From Aeoliella mucimassa (GTDB lineage: Bacteria > Planctomycetota > Planctomycetia > Pirellulales > Lacipirellulaceae): a stretch of 64,000 nucleotides of DNA. Positions within the stretch are counted from its first letter, which is position 1. Each line of letters opens with the position of its first letter. The notes beneath the pieces are model-generated. The model did not search any database. It was not told where the DNA came from and saw only the letters and a program-made list of their open reading frames with translations. This document shows positions 8,712-18,420 of the stretch, in pieces. Made by a program: the position numbers and the translations under genes. Location: contig NZ_CP036278.1 in the NCBI RefSeq assembly GCF_007748035.1, positions 3,472,001 to 3,536,000 on the forward strand. The letters run 5' to 3'.

Positions 8712-10096
8712 TTAACGTTGCCCGCTGTTTTCGAGCATCTTGAGAGGCCAGAGTTCGCTTTGTGTGCGACTATCATTCATTCGATTTTCGAGAGACTGGC
8801 GGAGTTCAGGATGTTGCCGGCTGGAGTCGGTTGACTCTTCACCATCCTTACTTAACTCATAGAGTGCAAGTGGGCTTGAGCTCCCTTGGCGAATGGCCTT
8901 GACGTCGTTGGCGACATCCAGCAAGCCTTGCCGTGCAGCCCCCGAACCGTTGCGGAACATGTTGATGAATTCCCAGTAGAGAAAATCGTGAGATTCCTGC
9001 CGTTCTGGCGTGCCATGGAGTGTTGGCACAAGGGAAATACCATCGATGCCGCTGGGGGGTCGACTCCCGCGAGTTCGCAGTACGTGGGCATTATGTCTTG
9101 AAAGCCAGAGACGTGGTCGCTTCGTCCAGGGGAAACAACGCCCGGTTGCCAGGCAATCATCGGCACGCGCACGCCCCCCTCAAAGACATCGCGTTTAATG
9201 CCACGGAGCGGCCCATTGCTATCGAAGAACTTTGTCATGGTGTTTGGCCCTTTTTCATAATTGGATTGGGGGCCGTTGTCGCCGGAGAAGATCACCAAGG
9301 TATTGCTGGCGCGTCCTGTTGTTCGCAGCACATCAAGCAGCTTCCCGATGTCGCTATCCATCCGCGTGATCATCGCAGCGTACTCTCTTGCATGGTTTGG
9401 CCACGAGGTTTTATCGGCGTAGGGACCAAGGTCTGGCGGATTGTATGGGGCGTGAGGGATGGTATACGCCAAGTATAGAAAATAGGGTTGATTATGATCT
9501 CGGGCAACATACTCCAAAGCCAAGTTGGCGAATACATCGTGACTGTACTGTCCTGGAGCAAGCTGCATTTTCCCTTCATCTTCGCAGAGGGTCTTGGGAT
9601 AGTAGTTGTGGGCCGCTACGTGAGTGTCGTACCCCACGAAGCGGTCGAAGCCCTGTCGCGTGGGATATCCTGACTTGCGTTGTGGCCCTAAGCCCCACTT
9701 GCCAAAGCAGGCGGTTTGATACCCCGCCTCGCGGATTTTCTCGGCGATGGTTATGTCTTCGTCGCGGAGGTTCTCGCGGCGCCAGTTGCCGCCGGGATTC
9801 CCTTTGATGTAGCCAATCGACTGGCTTTGGCCCGTCATCAGGCAGGCTCGCGAGGGACCGCAGACGGGGCCGCCCGCGTAGTGCCGGGTGAACGTCAACC
9901 CTTCTGCGGCCATCCGGTCGAGGTGGGGAGTCTGTATTTTCTGCTGCCCGTAACACCCCAAATCGCCATAGCCCAAATCGTCAGCAAGTATGTAGATGAG
10001 ATTCACATGCTCGTCACCCGAACAGACGCCGGCCAAGAGCACTGTGAGAAGCAACACACCGCATTTAACAATGCGGGACAATCCAAGAAGATTCAT
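8712..10096 (-). pseudogene. Secreted sulfatase with a single-base frameshift near the C terminus
   Basis: Starts MNLLGLSRIVKCGVLLLTVLLAG (signal peptide), then NLIYILADDLGYGDLGCYG with the metal-binding DD. The catalytic motif VCGPSRACLMTG has Cys at about residue 79. GKWGLGPQ, FSGDNGPQ and RGIKRDVFEGGVRVP are also present. After AGVDPP the frame runs into unrelated sequence ending at 8852, while the proper sulfatase C terminus (GIDGISLVPTLHGTPER onward, through YELSKDGEE to 8712) is in the next frame. The break is at a run of six G (plus strand 9054-9059); a seventh would restore one 461-residue protein. It starts 4 bases after the GH36 stop, so it is surely co-transcribed. It could be a real mutation, slippage or a sequencing error. 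Confidence 0.88.
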
Positions 10097-10100
10097 GGGA

Positions 10101-12179
10101 CTACTTCGATTCGTACTTGAGGAACAAGAAACCAGGGCTGTCGGGGATGGTCAACTCGATTTCTCCCTCAGGGCCGACGGTTTGTGTCCACGTTTTATTC
10201 GTGAGCAAATCGACGAACTCCAATTGTTTACCATCCAGGAAGTTCAACTGAATCTTCTCCTGAGGCGAGTCATTGAGTCGCTCGCGGAAGATGGTTAGAT
10301 AGCCCTCGCCGGTTTCAGTATTATGGTTCTGAAAACCAGTCCAACTTGCATTGTCGGGCTCGTCGCCGATAGGAAACACATAACCTTGGTACATGGCCTC
10401 GCGGTGTTGCTTGTAAATGGCAAGCAGGTTTCGTATTTCGTCGCGGGCAGCACCTTCGTAGTAATGCGTTTCCTGAAAGAAAATAGGACTCGACATGAGA
10501 GAAATGGCCACTGCGTAGCTATGCGAGTGCAGGCCGGCGTCGGTCGGAGCCCCTTCGCGGACGTTGTCTACGTTTTGCACTGTTACCTGAAACTTGTTCA
10601 GATTCACATACTTTGACAGGTGCCAGGCATCGCGCAAGACGCAATGCGGTACGTATTGCACATCACTCCGGACAGTCGCAGTCTTACGGTTCGCCAGATA
10701 AATATTGCCATATTCGCGACCGGTAAAATAACCCATGCGGGGGGCGGTCTCGGTGACGTCCCAATTCACGCTGGCCAGATATCCCGAGTGCTCGATAAGT
10801 TGCCGAGCTTTGCTGGCGAGGCCATCGTACCGGGCTTTTGTGTCGAGATGGGCAAAATCGAGTTTGAAATACTCGAACCCTCCCGCATCACAATTCGACT
10901 CCAGGGCGTCAATCGGGGCGGTCCAAGCGGCCCATAGCCCAAGTTTCACTCCCAACTCTTTGGCCCGAGTTTGGACACGAGACCACCCCTCGGGGTAAAC
11001 CGGATAGTTTCCAAACCTGTCGGCCGCTTCCTTTCCCCTTTGCACCTGCTTGGCCGTGGCGGCGGTGGTCCATTCCGGCGTTTGCCAGCCATCGTCTATT
11101 TGCAGGACGTCGATGCCAAGGTCGGCTACCGATTCGAGTTCTCGCAGGACGTTCTCTTCCCGTGCTGCATGCAGGCACTCGGGGCGGAGGTCTTCGGTGC
11201 CCCATGTATTTGCCAGGATGTAAATATCGCGGGCGGGATCCACTGGAAATCGGCGGCGGTCAAACTGCTTGATCGCTAACTGAGCGTCAATATCATTCCC
11301 TTCGAACAGCACTAACCAGGTTGCCCAGCAGGTGCAGAAGTCGCTGGTGGATAGGTCGCTAGGAAGATTTCCGGCACCTGTGACTGCCACTTGGTTTCCG
11401 ACAAAATCGAACCCGCCGGTCGCCAGGTCGCTGTTCTCGCTAAGTCGGGTGTGCTTGTTCGATTCTTTGATAAGAATTGCCCCCCCGTCAGCGTTACCCA
11501 TCACGACGCCATTAGCCCAGTTAATGGTGGATGTCAGTGGCGAAATCGACTGCTCTTCAAGTAGTCCTGATCGACTAGTGGTCCTAATCCCCTGCATCAA
11601 GCCAAAAGCAGTCCGGTGTCTCATTAGGGGGGCGGCCGTGAATGTCTCTACAATCTGCGGAGTCCATGGACCGCCGGCGGGTTCGTATCCAGGTAACGCC
11701 TTCAGTTGTAGCTGAGTGCGCAGGCCGGGGGCGTTGGGATAGGCCCACACGACGTAACGCACCGCGACATGGCTAGTGGGATATTCAAACACGGCGACCA
11801 CCTGAAGATGATCATCGGTAAAGCCCTCGTCGTTGTCCTGCTGTGCTGAGAGCGACCTAAGGTGCCCCTCCCCTAGATTGCCTAGCGACCAGTCGCAGTC
11901 TGTTTCGCAGGGTGAGGCCTCTGACCATTGTTTGGCATTGCCATACAGCACACGGGTCGTGGCCAGACCATGGTTGGTAATCTGCCATTCGCGCAACACA
12001 ACTCCCGTGGAGACGGTTAATGTCCTACCATCAAACGCCATCGTTGCCTGACCAAACGCAGCTGAAGCTTCGACATTTCCAGCAATTACTGTCGTTTGTG
12101 TAGACATCACAACGCAACTAATAGCAGCCGCGATGAGCAATTGGTAGGGGCGTATAGACAAATCACACATGAAGTTCAC
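10101..12179 (-). CDS. GH36-type alpha-galactosidase (secreted)
   Basis: 692 residues. A signal-like N terminus (PYQLLIAAAISCVVM) suggests export. An N-terminal beta-sandwich is followed by a TIM-barrel containing ILANTWGTEDLRPE and QIDDGWQTP (about residue 361). EYFKLDF holds the expected nucleophile Asp at about residue 441, in the K-x-D pattern shared by GH27/GH36/GH31. The acid/base residue was not assigned. A C-terminal beta domain ends the chain (FVDLLTNKTWTQ). The enzyme would release terminal alpha-galactose. The gene sits 4 bases upstream of one sulfatase and in series with a second, so a sulfated galactan is a sensible but unproven substrate. An alternative Met lies three residues in. 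Confidence 0.85.
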   Translation of the reverse strand: MNFMCDLSIRPYQLLIAAAISCVVMSTQTTVIAGNVEASAAFGQATMAFDGRTLTVSTGVVLREWQITNHGLATTRVLYGNAKQWSEASPCETDCDWSLGNLGEGHLRSLSAQQDNDEGFTDDHLQVVAVFEYPTSHVAVRYVVWAYPNAPGLRTQLQLKALPGYEPAGGPWTPQIVETFTAAPLMRHRTAFGLMQGIRTTSRSGLLEEQSISPLTSTINWANGVVMGNADGGAILIKESNKHTRLSENSDLATGGFDFVGNQVAVTGAGNLPSDLSTSDFCTCWATWLVLFEGNDIDAQLAIKQFDRRRFPVDPARDIYILANTWGTEDLRPECLHAAREENVLRELESVADLGIDVLQIDDGWQTPEWTTAATAKQVQRGKEAADRFGNYPVYPEGWSRVQTRAKELGVKLGLWAAWTAPIDALESNCDAGGFEYFKLDFAHLDTKARYDGLASKARQLIEHSGYLASVNWDVTETAPRMGYFTGREYGNIYLANRKTATVRSDVQYVPHCVLRDAWHLSKYVNLNKFQVTVQNVDNVREGAPTDAGLHSHSYAVAISLMSSPIFFQETHYYEGAARDEIRNLLAIYKQHREAMYQGYVFPIGDEPDNASWTGFQNHNTETGEGYLTIFRERLNDSPQEKIQLNFLDGKQLEFVDLLTNKTWTQTVGPEGEIELTIPDSPGFLFLKYESK

Positions 12180-12435
12180 TTTCGAAGGAATCTAAGCAAC
12201 ACTTTCGCCTGCATATGCTGCTCCAAGCAACAGCAATCGTGTAAGTGCCAACAATGGACAGCGTCGACGGCTCGGGCGCGGTGGAACCGAGTGTCTCTGG
12301 ACGTTTAGTAGTGTTAAGGGCTTGCTTGGATAGCAGGAAGTCTTGCAGGTCGTTTTGCCGATCACCCGGAAGTTGTCTTCCTCCAGTGATGCGTTCGGTC
12401 AGGTCCGTGTAAGGTCGATGGAGGAAGCAGTTGAC

Positions 12436-12864
12436 TCAGAGTTCATAGTCCAGCTCAGAAGTGTTGTCGGTGATCTTCGCCGTCAATTCGGACTCGGTGT
12501 TGTATCGGCGGGGAATGATCTGTTTGGTCTCTTCCATCATCTGGTCGGGTGCATCGGGGTTCGGGATTTGCCGGCCGGTTGCCTTCTCGGAGTAGATTTC
12601 CACCCGATACTCGCCGATTTGTAAACCCTCCGAAGCGGCTATCTCAAATCGCCCCTCCACGATGTCTGCCACCACTCCTTTTCCTGCTTGTAGTGGGTGA
12701 AGGAAGATCGTGCCGACTGGTAATGGATCGCTGCCCAAGGTGACGCTACCAGTGACGGCTAGGCCAGATGACTCAGACTTGCAGCCAACAACCAACAGCA
12801 TCGCGAGGGGCAGAAGCAGCAAGCGGCGAAAGGTAGCTCCATCAAGATGATTGCGTTTGTTCAT
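12436..12864 (-). CDS. Small lipoprotein paired with DUF1559
   Basis: 142 residues with a lipoprotein signal ending LLVVGC (lipobox VVGC, Cys about residue 28). The mature part begins [21 protein letters not shown], the same first beta-strand pattern as the other three lipoproteins in this window, and has the [11 protein letters not shown] strand of carboxypeptidase-regulatory-like folds. Its ATG overlaps the DUF1559 stop in an ATGA arrangement, so the two are translationally coupled. Predicted to be membrane-anchored on the periplasmic side; function unknown. Confidence 0.8.
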   Translation of the reverse strand: MNKRNHLDGATFRRLLLLPLAMLLVVGCKSESSGLAVTGSVTLGSDPLPVGTIFLHPLQAGKGVVADIVEGRFEIAASEGLQIGEYRVEIYSEKATGRQIPNPDAPDQMMEETKQIIPRRYNTESELTAKITDNTSELDYEL

Positions 12865-13853
12865 AGTGTGTCAGTGACCTCCCCCCTCGACTTGGTCGAG
12901 TAGGCCCGCCAAACGGTCAAGTCGATGTCGTCCGAGATAAACCGAGACGAGCCATCGATGAACGACACCATGACACCACCGGGGTGTAGGCTCCGAGCCG
13001 ACATGTAACCCGTGTTCGCCGCATTGCCGGGGTTACTGGTGCAGGGAATTCCGTCCTCCGCCATCCGCAGCACCTCACTGGCGCTACTCGGGCAGGCGGC
13101 AAAGTCTGGAGTCGTAGAGTTTGGCTCGTAACGAGTCGTTATCTGGTACGAACTGACATCGTCGTTCCAGATCCGGCCGCGACGATCAAAAGTCGGGGTG
13201 CCGGAATCGGTGGTCGGAGCTTGTCGCATTTCCATCATGCACAGCGTATTGGACGTGCCGTCGGTAATGTGGGCGATATTAGCGCCATACTCCAGCCAGA
13301 ACGGTGCGTAAGGCTTGGTCTTGTCAATTACTTGAGTGCGGTCGGTCGGATCGGGCGCTAGCTGTTGGCCGTAGGTCCATTCGCCCCAGTTAATGCCGTA
13401 GTTGCCTTTGGCATCCTGCTTGGTGGGGTAGAGGATTTGCTGATCACTCTGGCAATGCATCACCGCTAACGGACCATGAGTGGCGATATCTTGGCTGTAA
13501 CTGTCCTTGTCGGGGTCCCACAAGTCGGCTCTTTCATTCTGCTCGATAAACGAAAAAATAAACGCAATGAATGGAGTGCGGGGCTGAACTTGGGGGTACG
13601 CGTGGTTCACGTCTTTCGGCGGTCGCCCTAAAGCACCTTCGGGGAGTCGCCCGTACTGTGACTCAAAATTCAAAACAGCGAGCGACAACTGCTTAACGTT
13701 GTTTTGGCAGGCACTTCGCCGCGCGGCTTCTCGAGCCGCCTGAACGGCTGGTAATAGCAGAGCGACCAAGATGCCAATGATTGCAATGACAACTAGAAGC
13801 TCCACTAGCGTGAAAGCGTTCCTCGATCTGAAGTATCGCACGTTTTCCTCCAT
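12861..13853 (-). CDS. DUF1559 protein with prepilin-type N terminus
   Basis: 330 residues from ATG 13853 ([13 protein letters not shown]); the frame is open upstream to 13949, but those residues are unlike a prepilin leader. The leader is RNA followed by [14 protein letters not shown], so the residue before the cleavage site is Ala instead of the usual Gly. The hydrophobic helix ends [19 protein letters not shown]. The DUF1559 domain follows, with the C-terminal [17 protein letters not shown] tail. It sits between the PEP-CTERM polyprotein gene (136 bases upstream) and the lipoprotein it overlaps by 4 bases. Confidence 0.9.
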   Translation of the reverse strand: MEENVRYFRSRNAFTLVELLVVIAIIGILVALLLPAVQAAREAARRSACQNNVKQLSLAVLNFESQYGRLPEGALGRPPKDVNHAYPQVQPRTPFIAFIFSFIEQNERADLWDPDKDSYSQDIATHGPLAVMHCQSDQQILYPTKQDAKGNYGINWGEWTYGQQLAPDPTDRTQVIDKTKPYAPFWLEYGANIAHITDGTSNTLCMMEMRQAPTTDSGTPTFDRRGRIWNDDVSSYQITTRYEPNSTTPDFAACPSSASEVLRMAEDGIPCTSNPGNAANTGYMSARSLHPGGVMVSFIDGSSRFISDDIDLTVWRAYSTKSRGEVTDTL

Positions 13854-13939
13854 TGATACTTGACACCCAACTCGATGAGCTCTTTTTTTGGGTGTAGCAA
13901 CACCGGTAATATTGAATACTGAAATTGTGATAACGTAGC

Positions 13940-13963
13940 GCTCCCCCACAACAGCAGGGGAGC
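13940..13963. repeat. Hairpin between polyprotein and DUF1559 genes
   Basis: GCTCCCC (13940-13946) and GGGGAGC (13957-13963) form a 7-bp stem with a 10-base loop in the gap between two minus-strand genes. No T-run follows on the minus strand. It may protect the 3' end of the upstream message or reduce read-through. Confidence 0.35.
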
Positions 13964-13988
13964 ACCACGTCAGCTGCCACTGATCTGG

Positions 13989-16900
13989 CTACTTGCCTGA
14001 AGCCCTACGTCGTTCAACCGCACACAAACCACAAAAGAGGCTAATAAGGACGATTGCCGAAGGTTCTGGTACGGCTTGTTGCGCCGCGCTAGCGGAGCTC
14101 GCACTGGCTCCAAAGTTGCTCTTCCACGTGGCGTAATCACTGACACCGATGGGGCCCGTGTTAGCCGGGTCGCGTGTGTCGGTGGCAAACGCAGTCGATG
14201 CGTTGCCACCTAGGTTGTCACGCCACACGGTATAGTCAGCTAAGTTAACCACTCCATCGCCGTTGTAGTCGCCCACAATGTTGGTAGGTGGTGTCACCGT
14301 ACCCACCGAGATATTGCCATATTCGATGATGCCATCGGCAAGCCGGTAGGAAAACGTTAAGTCGCCCACAGGAGAGAATCCCGCCTCGTAGTCGAAAATG
14401 CTCCCCAGGTTGGCAAAGGAGGATCCCATACCGATTAGCGAATCCCCCTGAAGGTAAGCTTCGGCAATTCCGTTGCCACTCGATTGGCCCGCTTCCTCCC
14501 AGCCGTTGCCATCGGTTGACTGGCCATTGCCTTCGATGTCCTGGTCTTGCAGGCTGTTCCACGTTCCCTCTAGTAGCAGCGAGTTGCTGCTGCTGATTTG
14601 GTAATAGTTGATGCTTAGATCGTTTTCTGTTGCCCCATCGATGCGGACATGCCCGTTGGTCATGTCGACGACAAGGTTCAGTTTCAGGGGATCTTGGACT
14701 ACCCCCGCGAAAAACTCGACATTGTCAAACCCAAACAATTGGGCGTTGCCGCCGATGCCGGCGTCGCGGCTGCCCAAACGAACCTCAAGGTCAGTGACCA
14801 CCGACCCGGTAGTGTAGATTACTGAGAAATTATCCAACGGGTCAGCAGAGTCTAGTGGCTTAGAGTCCACTACTGAGAAATCGACCGACGCCACCTCGTT
14901 GCCTCCTGCAAACAGTCCGATGAGCGCCGCGTCTCGCAGGTTGGAGACCCACGTGTCGTCCGTCTGTCCCCTGCCACCTAACCCTGCAGAGAGCGTGTAG
15001 GTGGTGTTCGGCATCAGCGACGCCGCTGGAATGGTCTGTGTGTAGTAGGCGTCGTCGTTGTAACGGATTAGTGCCACCGCGTTTAGGTCGTCGCCGTCGG
15101 ATTGCGATGAGGGATACTCGTTGGATAGGTGGTTGAGAGTAGCTCCTTGCCCGACGTTATTCACTGCGCCCCAGCCGGGTAGCGTTATGACCTCTCCGAC
15201 TGGCAAGCCGGTGGCGGTAGCTCCGTTGGTCCAAGTGATCGGCGCCGAATCCGAGCCCGGGGCGACACCACCGCTCTGGTCTTTGTCTTGCGGACGTGTA
15301 CGCCATTCGCTTGGAATCGTGCCGCTGTAGGTAATCACGAACTCACCGTTGGTGATCAGATTCTGAGCCTGCGCGGACGGGGCAGCGATTGCTCCGGCTA
15401 CGAGGGCTAGCAGCAAAGCAACGCCAGCCCGCAAACGGGCACTACGCCGCCCAATCAAGGCCACACACGAGGCGGCAGCCATCAGCAGCAAGCTGCTCGG
15501 TTCGGGCACGCTACTAACCATTTGTGCAAAGCTACCGGCTCCGTTCTCCAGTTCAAAGGAGGTCCTGAATTCTGCGAAATCGAACACGTTCACTACCCCG
15601 TCGGCGTTGAGATCCCCTTGGAAATAGGCGTCGAAAGTCTCCAGCGAAGAGACATCGGCCAACAGATTGTCACGCAAGATAGCCCAATCGAGTGCATCCA
15701 CGGTGCCGTTCACATCGAAGTCACCCAAGGCAAATGCGTTCCCGCCATTTCCGGTGTACTCGACCACCACGGAAATGTCGTTGCCATCGATATCTTGAAT
15801 CGTGAGCACCACATCCTCGACGGGACTCTTTTGCCAGGCGTTACCAAAGTTGATCTCGCCGCCCGACACAAGCGTGTATTCGCCGAATGTACCTTCGGCA
15901 AGGTCCGACACGCTCTCTGGGGCGGTAAACTTGACCCATGTGTCGTCGGTGTCGAGTCCCTGCGATTCGATAGTCGACCAACCGGCTTGATCAAAGCGGC
16001 CAATGGTCGTCGCAAGGAAGTCGTAAGAGACCATCGAGTAGTCCTCAGCCGTGTCGTTGCGGAGAGTCATGTTTCCGCTATCGCGATCGATAGTCAGTAT
16101 GGGTAGTACTGTCGTTCCGGCGGTCGCGGTGCCCCCCAGGTAGAAGGCCAAGTCCTGACCGGTATTTGCCCCCGACGTCAACACTTCTCCTGTTGCTGCA
16201 TCTTGAGTAACCGCCCATAAATGCCCTGGAACAACTCCTGAGGAGTTTGTGATCTCTAAGCGAACACTCTCGTTGTCCTTCGTTCCCGTAGTGGGATCGA
16301 AGTCGACGAGAAAGGCGTAGGGAACGTTTTGTTGCAGAAAGACAGTCGAATCGAGCGTCAACCGCAAGCGGTCGCCGTCAACTAGGTCCGTCTGAGGAGT
16401 AAGGGTTGGCAGGGTGCCCGTTTGCTGATAGATGATCGTGCCGGGGAGTTGCCCATCGGTCGGGGAAGTTGAAAAATCTGCTGGGTCGGTTGTTGGCCAT
16501 TGGACGATCGTCAAACGCACCCCAAGGTCGCTTGCTGGATACCGGTTGCCGTTGTCATCCCAACGAACCGTGATTTCATCCAGGCTCCACCCGGTATTGG
16601 CGTCACCTGTATCGGGGGCAAAAAACGACGAGCCACGACCTTGTGCCACGTTCGAAGCATCCCCTTCAAAAAATGTGGTATAGGATGACAAGGGAGTAAC
16701 GTTAGTGAAGAAAACGTTGCAGGGATCGTTCTGCCCGTCGTGGGTAATGGTGACCTGTGCCGACGCGGTGGAGCCGGTCATCGCAAGCAGGGCAAGAAAC
16801 AACGCAGCGATTGACCATTTGGCCGAGTTCTTCCGCCACAGGGCCAGGCCGCCCAATGCGATACCAAGAATGCATGCGCTGGCAGGCTCGGGAACGCTAA

Positions 16901-18065
16901 TCGGTAGCGAGAGCTCGGAACCCGTTGCCGCGAGATAAGCCTGCCGAAGGATGAACCAGTCGTCCCGATCGGTGACGCCATCGAGATCGAAGTCGCCAGT
17001 ACCTATCGAAAGGTAGTCGCCAGCTGCTCCGCCATTGCCAGTGACTCTGTCTTCATTCGAGCTAAGCCAGCCATCGAGGAAGGCGTTTACGTCGTCGTCG
17101 TTCACGGTGCCGTCGAAGTTGGCATCGCCGACGATCCATGCTTCTCCAGCACTGTAGCCAGGCGAGCTGGCTGAAGGCAAAAACACCTCGGTGAAGTAGT
17201 CGTTGTCGGTTGCATAGTTAAATTCCGAACTAATGATACCGTTGTCGCCAAGCACGAACATCTCCAATTCATCCACCAAGCCAGCGTAGTAACCTCCCGT
17301 GCCTTCGGCATTCGATCCGACCGTCAGGTAACCACTTGCACTCGACGCATAGCCTCCCGATTGGGTGACGGCTGCAAGGCCATTGATGTACATAATGCTG
17401 CCCGTCTCATAACTTGGGCGCACCTGCATCAGATGAGTCCACTCTGTGGTCGATGCCAAGATTCCGGAGGTTACATAGGAGCCATTGTAGACTGCTACCC
17501 ACTCGCCATCCCCATTGACATTGACCGCATGCCGTCCGCCATCGCTTACCACTTGCTGGTAATTGCCGATGCCGCTGGCGTCGGGCTTGGCCCAGAACTG
17601 GTATCCACGGTCGACAAGGCCATCGTAGTTACCAAGAATCGGGCTAGACGCGTTAACATTTGCTGCCGACGTAGATGGCAGATTGAGCGGATCCCCGGCC
17701 AAGTAAGTATCGACACCGTTAAAGGAGATGGCGAACACGTTTGATGCGTCGGCCGGCAGCGGGCGATCGCTGCTGATGTCGACATAGGTGGGAGTTCCTG
17801 TGGCGGCTAGGTCCTGCAGATCGCCATCGGAAAACACGGTGCCAATGCTGTCGAATGTCAGGGCGACGGTTCCGCCGTTGGAAGCCGCCGTTTCACTGGC
17901 ATCGTCCCCCATACGGTACAGACGGTCGACTTGCGTGTCCGCCAGAACCGAGGTCTCCAACAACACAACAATGCCAATCACACAACAGAAACGGATTGTC
18001 ACCGCTACTGGAGCTGTCAATTGATTAGTCAGCCACCAAGGACACCAGCTTTTCCAAAAAGTCAT
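13989..18065 (-). CDS. Triple PEP-CTERM polyprotein (three surface modules joined by sorting-signal/signal-peptide junctions)
   Basis: 1358 residues from ATG 18065; start uncertain, the frame is open to 18137. Module 1 (to about residue 436): signal helix ending SVLA, LamG-like sandwich (EWTHLMQVRPSYETG), two dockerin-like repeats. Junction 1 (16895-16758): VPEPASACILGIALGGLALW, RKNSAK, new hydrophobic helix ending TASA before QVTITHDG. Module 2: beta-rich domain and two dockerin repeats (GDFDVNGTVDALDW, GDLNADGVVNVFDF). Junction 2 (15509-15366): VPEPSSLLLMAAASCVALIG, RRSARLR, second helix ending AQA before QNLITNGEF. Module 3: NGEF-type domain, GDYNGDGVVNLADYTVWRDN and a second dockerin half, final VPEPSAIVLISLFCGL then ERRR. 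Each junction could be cut by both exosortase and signal peptidase I. Leads the minus-strand run. Confidence 0.85.
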   Translation of the reverse strand: MTFWKSWCPWWLTNQLTAPVAVTIRFCCVIGIVVLLETSVLADTQVDRLYRMGDDASETAASNGGTVALTFDSIGTVFSDGDLQDLAATGTPTYVDISSDRPLPADASNVFAISFNGVDTYLAGDPLNLPSTSAANVNASSPILGNYDGLVDRGYQFWAKPDASGIGNYQQVVSDGGRHAVNVNGDGEWVAVYNGSYVTSGILASTTEWTHLMQVRPSYETGSIMYINGLAAVTQSGGYASSASGYLTVGSNAEGTGGYYAGLVDELEMFVLGDNGIISSEFNYATDNDYFTEVFLPSASSPGYSAGEAWIVGDANFDGTVNDDDVNAFLDGWLSSNEDRVTGNGGAAGDYLSIGTGDFDLDGVTDRDDWFILRQAYLAATGSELSLPISVPEPASACILGIALGGLALWRKNSAKWSIAALFLALLAMTGSTASAQVTITHDGQNDPCNVFFTNVTPLSSYTTFFEGDASNVAQGRGSSFFAPDTGDANTGWSLDEITVRWDDNGNRYPASDLGVRLTIVQWPTTDPADFSTSPTDGQLPGTIIYQQTGTLPTLTPQTDLVDGDRLRLTLDSTVFLQQNVPYAFLVDFDPTTGTKDNESVRLEITNSSGVVPGHLWAVTQDAATGEVLTSGANTGQDLAFYLGGTATAGTTVLPILTIDRDSGNMTLRNDTAEDYSMVSYDFLATTIGRFDQAGWSTIESQGLDTDDTWVKFTAPESVSDLAEGTFGEYTLVSGGEINFGNAWQKSPVEDVVLTIQDIDGNDISVVVEYTGNGGNAFALGDFDVNGTVDALDWAILRDNLLADVSSLETFDAYFQGDLNADGVVNVFDFAEFRTSFELENGAGSFAQMVSSVPEPSSLLLMAAASCVALIGRRSARLRAGVALLLALVAGAIAAPSAQAQNLITNGEFVITYSGTIPSEWRTRPQDKDQSGGVAPGSDSAPITWTNGATATGLPVGEVITLPGWGAVNNVGQGATLNHLSNEYPSSQSDGDDLNAVALIRYNDDAYYTQTIPAASLMPNTTYTLSAGLGGRGQTDDTWVSNLRDAALIGLFAGGNEVASVDFSVVDSKPLDSADPLDNFSVIYTTGSVVTDLEVRLGSRDAGIGGNAQLFGFDNVEFFAGVVQDPLKLNLVVDMTNGHVRIDGATENDLSINYYQISSSNSLLLEGTWNSLQDQDIEGNGQSTDGNGWEEAGQSSGNGIAEAYLQGDSLIGMGSSFANLGSIFDYEAGFSPVGDLTFSYRLADGIIEYGNISVGTVTPPTNIVGDYNGDGVVNLADYTVWRDNLGGNASTAFATDTRDPANTGPIGVSDYATWKSNFGASASSASAAQQAVPEPSAIVLISLFCGLCAVERRRASGK

Positions 18066-18420
18066 GGGAAGTTGTTCCATATGAAGACAATGAAGAGACA
18101 AGAGAACAGGAATAGACCTCGCCTGTGGCCCTACCAACGACCACTCACCGAGAAGGGCGAAAAAGAGACAGAAGTTTCCAAGCTAACCGTCTTGCGGTAC
18201 CTCTATAACCACCTCTTAATCCCTCTCCGTTTCAAGAACACTTGGATTTTCCTGTTTTTGGGTGCTCTCATTTCAGAATGCGATTGAGCCGACAACTTTT
18301 TCCACGTATTGGCGGCTTTCATGAAACGCCAGGCACTGCAAGAGTGGTTTAATAGGTAATGGCGAAGTCTGTAGCTTGGGTACGCCTCGCAGGGCGACTT
18401 TTCACAAATCAGAGTGCGAT
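18066..18420. other. Divergent promoter region between polyprotein and sigma genes
   Basis: No gene. It must hold promoters in both directions, but I recognise no clear -35/-10 pair. An imperfect hairpin, GGCGGC then TTTCATGAAA then CGCC, lies at about 18313-18333. The equivalent region in the second locus is 47945-48499. Confidence 0.4.

Noticed and set aside
18304-18353. GGCACTGCAAGAGTGG as a second sigma-54 promoter before the sigma gene
   Set aside because: The -12 GC is at the wrong distance from the -24 GG, so the spacing rule is not met.
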